Assembly: GCF_004348685.1 (NCBI RefSeq)
Contig: NZ_SMKO01000068.1
Location: 1 to 44,377 of the forward strand
Direction: 5' to 3'
Length of the DNA stretch: 44,377 bases
Source: Nonomuraea deserti
Lineage (GTDB): Bacteria > Actinomycetota > Actinomycetes > Streptosporangiales > Streptosporangiaceae
Position 1 is the stretch's first letter. Every line of letters starts with the position of its first letter. The translations under genes and the position numbers were made by a program. This document shows, in pieces, positions 40,061 through 44,377 of this stretch. The notes beneath the pieces are model-generated. The model had not been told where the DNA came from. It made no database searches and saw only the letters and a list, made by a program, of their open reading frames with translations.

Positions 40061-42640
40061 TCACGGGTCGCGTGGCAGGCCGAGCGCGCGCTCGGCGATG
40101 ATGTTGAGCTGCACCTCCGTCGTGCCGCCGCCGATCGTGAACGCGCGGGTGGTGAGGATCATGCGGCTCCAGTGCCGGTCCGCCGGGGCCAGCGACCAGC
40201 AGAACTCCGAGACCGCCTGCGCGTGCCGCATGCCGAGCAGCTTGCGCACGCTGGACGCGGTCCACGGGTCCCCGGCGGACGCGCGGCGGCTTGCTCCGGC
40301 CCGGTCGCGATCGTGGCGTGCGCGCGGGTCGCGGGCGGCGGCGGACAGCTTCGCGAGGGTGACGCGCAGGCCGAGCGCCGAGATGGCCTGGCCCTCCGCC
40401 CACAGCCGGCCCGCCTGCTCCCGCTGCGACTGCCGGAGCGGCGGCAGCCTCGTGATGAGCTCGGCCATGTCGGTGTGCTGGGATCCCGGGCCCCACGAGT
40501 CGCCGAGCGCGACGCGTTCGTGGGAGAGCGTGTCGCGGGCCACCCGCCAGCCTGCGTCCACGTCGCCGACCACCAGGTCGTCCGGTACGAACACGTCGTC
40601 GAGGAACACCTCGTTGAAGACCTCCGCCCCGTTGATCTCCTTGAGCGGTCGCACGGTGATGCCCGGCGAGGACATGTCCACCAGAAAGTACGTGATGCCG
40701 TCATGTTTTGATTTATCAGGAGAAGTCCGGGCGAGGCAGATGCCCCAGTGGGCGTGCTGCGCGAGCGACGTCCAGATCTTCTGACCGGTCAGCGCCCAGC
40801 CGCCCTCCACCCTGGCGGCCTTCGTGGACAGCCCGGCCAGGTCGGAGCCCGCGCCAGGCTCGCTGAAGAGCTGGCACCACACGATCTCCCCGGCGAACGT
40901 GCCCGGCAGGAATCGATCCTGCTGCTCGCGGCTGCCGTACCGGACGATGGAAGGGACCGCCCACGCGGCGATGCCCAGGTTCGGCCGCCCGAGGTCGCGG
41001 AATTCCTGGTGGATGATCACCTGTTCGAGCGGCGTGGCGTCCCTGCCCCACGGCCGGGGCAGGTACGGCATGATCCAGCCCTCCCGCGCGAGCCGGTCAC
41101 GCCGTTCCGCCGGGCTCGCCGCACGCAGCGACCGGGCCTGCGCCCTGATGGCGTCCCCGACGGGGGCGGCCTCCTCGGGCAGGTCCGGCTCCATCCGGCG
41201 ACGTGTCCCCGACACCGCGAGCCCGGCCACCTCCTCGGCCCACGGCCCGGGATCTCCCACCAGCATCCGGCCGGACAGGGCTCGGCGGTAGTAGCGGTGC
41301 GCGTCGTGCTCGAAGGTGTAGCCGATGCCGCCCAGCACCTGGATCGTGTCCGCCGTGCACCGTACCGCCGCATCCGGCCCGAGCACCGCCGCCACCCCGA
41401 CCGCCAGCCTGACCTCGTCACACAGGCCATGCACCCCATCGCCGCCCCGGCCCGCGTCGTCCTGGCTCGTGTCGTTCCCGGCCGTGTCGTCAAGGTTCGC
41501 GTCACTTCGGGCCTCGCCGTGGTGGGCCGCGTCACTTCGGGCCTCGCCGTGCGCGTCCGTGTCACCCCTGCTCGCGTCGTCGCGGTCCGTGTCACTCCGG
41601 GCCGCGACGTTCATGGCGGGGGCGACGGTCACGGTTCGGAGGTCGTCCATGGCTCTGGCGGCATCCCACACGGCGGCGCGGGCCTGTTCCAGAGCCACCA
41701 GGGCGGCGGCCACCCGGTGCTTGACTCCTTGGAACTGCCCGATGGGCCGCCCGAACTGCTCGCGCACCTTGGCGTGTTCGGCCGCCGTCGTGACCGCCCA
41801 CGCGGCAACGCCGCACCCGTCGGCCCCGAGCAGCACGGCCGCGATCTCCCGTACCGGTACGCCGTCCAGCACCAGACCGGCGGCCATCCGGCTCGCGGGC
41901 ATGGGGCGGCCCGTCGTCCGGTCGTTCGTGGTCGGGTCGTTCGTGGTCGGGGCGGAGGGGATCGGGTCGTCCACCGTACGGTCGGTGGGTGCGGCCCGTA
42001 CGGTGACGGAGCAGAGCTCCCGGTCGAGGTCCACCCCGTCGACGGGCTCGGCGACGACGCCGGCGCGGTCCAGCACCGCCCACGTGCCCCCGCCGACCGG
42101 GACGAGAAAGAGATCGGCCGCCGCCGACCCCAGCGCGAGAACGGCACTGCCGGCGACCGGCCCCGCGCCTGGTCGGGTGGGCGACACGGCGGCGGGTGCT
42201 CCGTTGGACGGTGTGATGGAGGGCGATGTGATCGCCGGTACCGAGGTGGGCGGTGTGACGGAGGGTGGCCCTGTTCGTGGTGTGGTGACGGGTGGTGTGA
42301 TGGCAGGCCGGGTGGGGAGCACGACGGTGGCGGTCGAGGAGCCGTCGGCGAGGACCTGGAGCAGGTCCCGCCCTTCGCCGTGCCCGCCGGCGCCCGCCCA
42401 GGCGAGCGCCGCCGACACCACGACCGTCGGCAGATAGGCGCCGGTGACGCGCCGTTCGCCCAGCGCTTCCAGGGCGACGCACAACTCCAGCAGCCCGTAC
42501 CCCTGCCCGCCCACCTCCTCGGGCAGGTGCAGGCCCAGCAGGCCCTGGCCGGCCAGCGCGGCGTGGTCGGCAGCGCGCCCGGCGAATCCTCGTACCGAGT
42601 CGGCGAGCGCCTGGTGTTCCTCGGTCAGCCCGATGCCCAT
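40061..42640 (-). CDS. Enlarged two-domain acyl-CoA dehydrogenase
   Basis: A fusion of two acyl-CoA dehydrogenase domains (859 residues). The N-terminal unit ends with VREQFGRPIGQFQGVKHRVA and QVLGGIGYTFEHDAHRYYRRAL. The C-terminal unit (from about 465) has LFSEPGAGSDLAGLSTKA, GWALTGQKIWTS, RDTLSHERVALG and a final FTIGGGTTEVQLNIIAERALGLP. It would oxidise an acyl-CoA or steroid-side-chain CoA with FAD. Four low-complexity insertions interrupt it (about residues 108-163, 215-247, 343-403 and 768-790). The ATG at 42640 has TAGATT seven bases upstream, suggesting a leaderless message; a GTG two codons earlier is possible. Confidence 0.88.
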   Translation of the reverse strand: MGIGLTEEHQALADSVRGFAGRAADHAALAGQGLLGLHLPEEVGGQGYGLLELCVALEALGERRVTGAYLPTVVVSAALAWAGAGGHGEGRDLLQVLADGSSTATVVLPTRPAITPPVTTPRTGPPSVTPPTSVPAITSPSITPSNGAPAAVSPTRPGAGPVAGSAVLALGSAAADLFLVPVGGGTWAVLDRAGVVAEPVDGVDLDRELCSVTVRAAPTDRTVDDPIPSAPTTNDPTTNDRTTGRPMPASRMAAGLVLDGVPVREIAAVLLGADGCGVAAWAVTTAAEHAKVREQFGRPIGQFQGVKHRVAAALVALEQARAAVWDAARAMDDLRTVTVAPAMNVAARSDTDRDDASRGDTDAHGEARSDAAHHGEARSDANLDDTAGNDTSQDDAGRGGDGVHGLCDEVRLAVGVAAVLGPDAAVRCTADTIQVLGGIGYTFEHDAHRYYRRALSGRMLVGDPGPWAEEVAGLAVSGTRRRMEPDLPEEAAPVGDAIRAQARSLRAASPAERRDRLAREGWIMPYLPRPWGRDATPLEQVIIHQEFRDLGRPNLGIAAWAVPSIVRYGSREQQDRFLPGTFAGEIVWCQLFSEPGAGSDLAGLSTKAARVEGGWALTGQKIWTSLAQHAHWGICLARTSPDKSKHDGITYFLVDMSSPGITVRPLKEINGAEVFNEVFLDDVFVPDDLVVGDVDAGWRVARDTLSHERVALGDSWGPGSQHTDMAELITRLPPLRQSQREQAGRLWAEGQAISALGLRVTLAKLSAAARDPRARHDRDRAGASRRASAGDPWTASSVRKLLGMRHAQAVSEFCWSLAPADRHWSRMILTTRAFTIGGGTTEVQLNIIAERALGLPRDP
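41501..41550 (-). repeat. 30-bp-period repeat inside the acyl-CoA dehydrogenase gene
   Basis: GTCACTTCGGGCCTCGCCGT occurs at 41501-41520 and again identically at 41531-41550. Shorter related pieces (GTCCGTGTCAC) follow at about 41565 and 41585. In the protein these are the GEARSDA-type units of the third insertion. Confidence 0.9.
41921..41950 (-). repeat. 15-bp tandem repeat inside the acyl-CoA dehydrogenase gene
   Basis: GTCGTTCGTGGTCGG is present twice in tandem (41921-41935 and 41936-41950), encoding the PTTND-PTTND repeat of the second insertion. Confidence 0.92.
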
Positions 42641-42932
42641 GCGCACGAATCTAGAACGTTATTCGGCCGGCGAAAACCATTCGCGGTCGCCAGACCACGA
42701 CCGTTACCCTCGCTGCTGTCCGAACCGTGACGTCTATGGGCCGTCGTGCCCGGGAAGTGGGGGACGAATGCCTGCCGTCGCGCCACGCGCGCCTCGCCGT
42801 ACCATGGGCGGCTCCTGCTTCTGAGGTCTCCTCTGACCTGCCGGACCGCCTGCCGTATTCAGCGTGCCCGCGAGGCCCGCTTGGCGCACCTTGCTGCTCT
42901 TTCATGATCCATTCGGCAAGGAGTACCCCAGG

Positions 42933-43292
42933 TTGTCCACCCATCGTTCCATCACGACCACCGAGACCTTCCCGTGCGTACGCTGCGGCCTGACCGTGAC
43001 CGCCAACGCACCCGACGGCACCCGGCGCAACCACTGCCCGAGCTGCCTGCACTCGCGGCACGTGCTCGACCACGCGGAAGGCGGCCCGTCGGAGTGCGGG
43101 TCGCGGATGATCCCGATCTCGATCGCCGTCCTGCGCGCCGGCGACTGGATGCTCATCCACCGCTGCACCCGGTGCGGTGAGCTGACGTCCAACCCCATCT
43201 GCGGTGACGACAACCAGCTCATCCTCATGCGCATGGCCGTACGTCCGATCGCGCAGCCGCCGTTCCCGCTCGAAGCGTTCGGCGACCTCTGA
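42933..43292 (+). CDS. RNHCP domain protein (first of a tandem pair)
   Basis: The 119-residue protein matches the RNHCP family: FPCVRCGLTVTANAPDGTRRNHCPSCLHSRHVLDH, then IHRCTRCGELTSNPICGDDNQLILMRMAVRPIAQPPFP. Three CxxC pairs imply zinc binding; the molecular function of the family is unknown to me. The TTG start at 42933 is supported by AAGGAG at 42918-42923, nine bases away; the frame extends upstream without one. Its TGA shares a base with the ATG of a second RNHCP gene. The 286-bp gap before it holds no supported gene. Confidence 0.85.
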   Translation: MSTHRSITTTETFPCVRCGLTVTANAPDGTRRNHCPSCLHSRHVLDHAEGGPSECGSRMIPISIAVLRAGDWMLIHRCTRCGELTSNPICGDDNQLILMRMAVRPIAQPPFPLEAFGDL

Positions 43293-43690
43293 TGCCGCGC
43301 AGGAGAACGGACCAGGAACGGCCGCAACGGCGCAAGGCACATCACCAGGCTCCCGACGACGCGTTCCGCTGCGTGGGGTGCCGCCTCGACGTGCCGGCGG
43401 TCGCGCCGGGCACCGCGCACCGCAACCACTGCCCGCACTGCCTGACCAGCCTGCACGTCGACCGCCGGATCCCCGGGGACAGGCGGGCCGCCTGCCGGGG
43501 CCGGATGGCGGCGCTGAGCGTCAGCGTCCGCCAGGACGGGGAGTGGCTGATCATCCATCACTGCCAGTCCTGCGGCGAGCTCAGCGCCAACCGCATCGCG
43601 GGCGACGACAACGCGCTGGCGCTGCTGCGCATCGCCATCCGCCCGCTGTACGACACCCGCCTGCCGGTCAGCGCCCTGCTGGCCCTCTGA
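43292..43690 (+). CDS. RNHCP domain protein (second of a tandem pair)
   Basis: The 132-residue paralogue of the preceding gene has a basic N-terminal extension (MPRRRTDQERPQRRKAHH) and the family core: FRCVGCRLDVPAVAPGTAHRNHCPHCLTSLHVDRR, then IIHHCQSCGELSANRIAGDDNALALLRIAIRPL. It is translationally coupled to its neighbour (TGATG). The core is clearly homologous but well diverged, so the duplication is old. Confidence 0.88.
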   Translation: MPRRRTDQERPQRRKAHHQAPDDAFRCVGCRLDVPAVAPGTAHRNHCPHCLTSLHVDRRIPGDRRAACRGRMAALSVSVRQDGEWLIIHHCQSCGELSANRIAGDDNALALLRIAIRPLYDTRLPVSALLAL

Positions 43691-43709
43691 CGGGTCCGCG
43701 ATGGGGTCT

Positions 43710-43738
43710 CCGTACGCCGTCCGTACGCCGTCCGTACG
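43710..43738. repeat. 11-bp tandem repeat ending in a palindrome
   Basis: CCGTACGCCGT occurs at 43710-43720 and 43721-43731, then CCGTACG at 43732-43738, running into the palindrome TCCGTACGGA (43731-43740). It lies between the RNHCP pair and the hydrolase gene. Confidence 0.85.
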
Positions 43739-43780
43739 GAGGCCCCGCATTCTGTCGGCCCGTGACGTTAGGCTTCCCGC

Positions 43781-44377
43781 GTGGTCAGCGAACACGATCT
43801 GGACCTCGGCGACGGCCGCACACTCCACGTGTACGACACGGGTCCGGCCGCCGGCGGCGACGGGCCGGTCGTCCTCTGGCACCACGGCACCCCCAATGTC
43901 GGCTCGCCGCCGGCGCCGCTTTTCGCGGTCTCCGAGCGGCTCGGCATCCGCTGGGTGTCGTACGACCGTCCCGCGTACGGCGGTTCCACGCCGTCGCCCG
44001 GCCGGGACCTGGCATCGGCGGCCGGATACGCGTCGAGGGTCGCCGACGAGCTGGGCATCGGCAGGTTCGCGGTGATGGGCCATTCCGGGGGCGGCTCGCA
44101 CGCTCTGGCCTGCGGAGCCCTGCTGCCCGATCGTGTCAGGGCCGTGGTCGGCGTGTCAGGGCCGGCCCCGTACGGCGCGGACGGTCTCGACTGGTTCGCG
44201 GGCATGTCGGTCTCCGGCCAGGCGTCCCTGCGTGCCGCCGTCGCGGGCCGCGCGGCGAAGGAACGGCACGAGGCGGCGGCCGCATACGACCCGGAGATGT
44301 TCACCCCGGCGGATCACGACGCGCTGGGCGGCGACTGGTCGTGGTTCGGCAGCGTGGTCGGGCCGGCGGTGGAGGGC
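43781..44377 (+). CDS. Alpha/beta hydrolase (3' partial)
   Basis: 199 residues are visible before the window ends. The oxyanion-hole HHGTP (VVLWHHGTPNVG), WVSYDRPAYGGS and the nucleophile elbow VMGHSGGGSHALACGAL (Ser about 102) define the fold. The Asp and His of the triad would lie partly beyond the edge. The GTG at 43781 has TAGGCT six bases upstream and no Shine-Dalgarno, as in several other genes here. The substrate is unknown. Confidence 0.88.
   Translation, partial: MVSEHDLDLGDGRTLHVYDTGPAAGGDGPVVLWHHGTPNVGSPPAPLFAVSERLGIRWVSYDRPAYGGSTPSPGRDLASAAGYASRVADELGIGRFAVMGHSGGGSHALACGALLPDRVRAVVGVSGPAPYGADGLDWFAGMSVSGQASLRAAVAGRAAKERHEAAAAYDPEMFTPADHDALGGDWSWFGSVVGPAVEG

Noticed and set aside
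42727..42993. 88-codon plus-strand frame before the RNHCP pair
   Set aside because: It overlaps the start of the RNHCP gene in another frame, has no ribosome site and shows no motif.

Overview
The window is very GC-rich, with strong G/C third-position bias, many GTG and a few TTG starts, and dense gene packing. The gene set (actinobacterial HemE/HemG-type oxidase/HemQ haem genes, DUF3000, DUF4349, a subtilisin-inhibitor-like protein, a class F sortase, RNHCP proteins, a stand-alone LigD-type polymerase) points to a filamentous actinomycete. A Streptosporangiales member such as Nonomuraea is my best guess, which is inference. No rRNA, tRNA, CRISPR array, phage or insertion sequence was seen; this looks like chromosome.

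Layout. 1-6 kb: 3' part of a TauE/SafE exporter, a convergent GrpB-family gene, then a xylose-type sugar ABC importer (binding lipoprotein, single-domain ATPase, permease) followed by a ROK repressor; a ROK-like palindrome lies upstream. 6-11 kb: two tandem zinc metallopeptidase genes, divergent from dxs and a cationic-amino-acid-type permease. 11-18.9 kb: subtilisin-inhibitor-like protein, fadB/fadA beta-oxidation pair, an unknown membrane protein, an SDR oxidoreductase divergent from a TetR regulator with a clear palindromic operator, and a repeat-rich single-pass membrane protein. 19-27.8 kb: a LacI regulator coupled to a TIM-barrel isomerase and a phosphodiesterase-like enzyme; a rifampin-phosphotransferase-like gene; and an opposing, translationally coupled operon of Gfo/Idh oxidoreductase, DUF993 aldolase-like protein and a second TIM-barrel isomerase. 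A near-identical 14-bp LacI-type operator lies in front of both the lacI gene and this operon, joining them in one predicted regulon. 27.8-37.8 kb: conserved core (RNase D, DUF3000, zinc-ribbon protein, hemE, DUF4349 lipoprotein, hemG/cgoX, hemQ, msrB, LigD-type polymerase). 37.9-44.4 kb: MBL-fold hydrolase, sortase with its likely substrate, an enlarged two-domain acyl-CoA dehydrogenase, two tandem RNHCP proteins and the start of an alpha/beta hydrolase.

Two sequence-level themes run through the window. First, short tandem duplications (units of 34, 35 and 39 bp) sit between convergent genes; two of them copy the 3' end of a gene including its stop codon. Related small in-frame expansions occur inside the acyl-CoA dehydrogenase, and 27-bp units in the repeat membrane protein. 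Second, many genes lack a Shine-Dalgarno sequence but carry a -10-like hexamer 6-8 nt before the start codon, suggesting leaderless transcripts.

The best candidate for an undescribed system is the LacI-controlled sugar or polyol catabolic regulon at 18.96-27.8 kb; its substrate cannot be read from the sequence.
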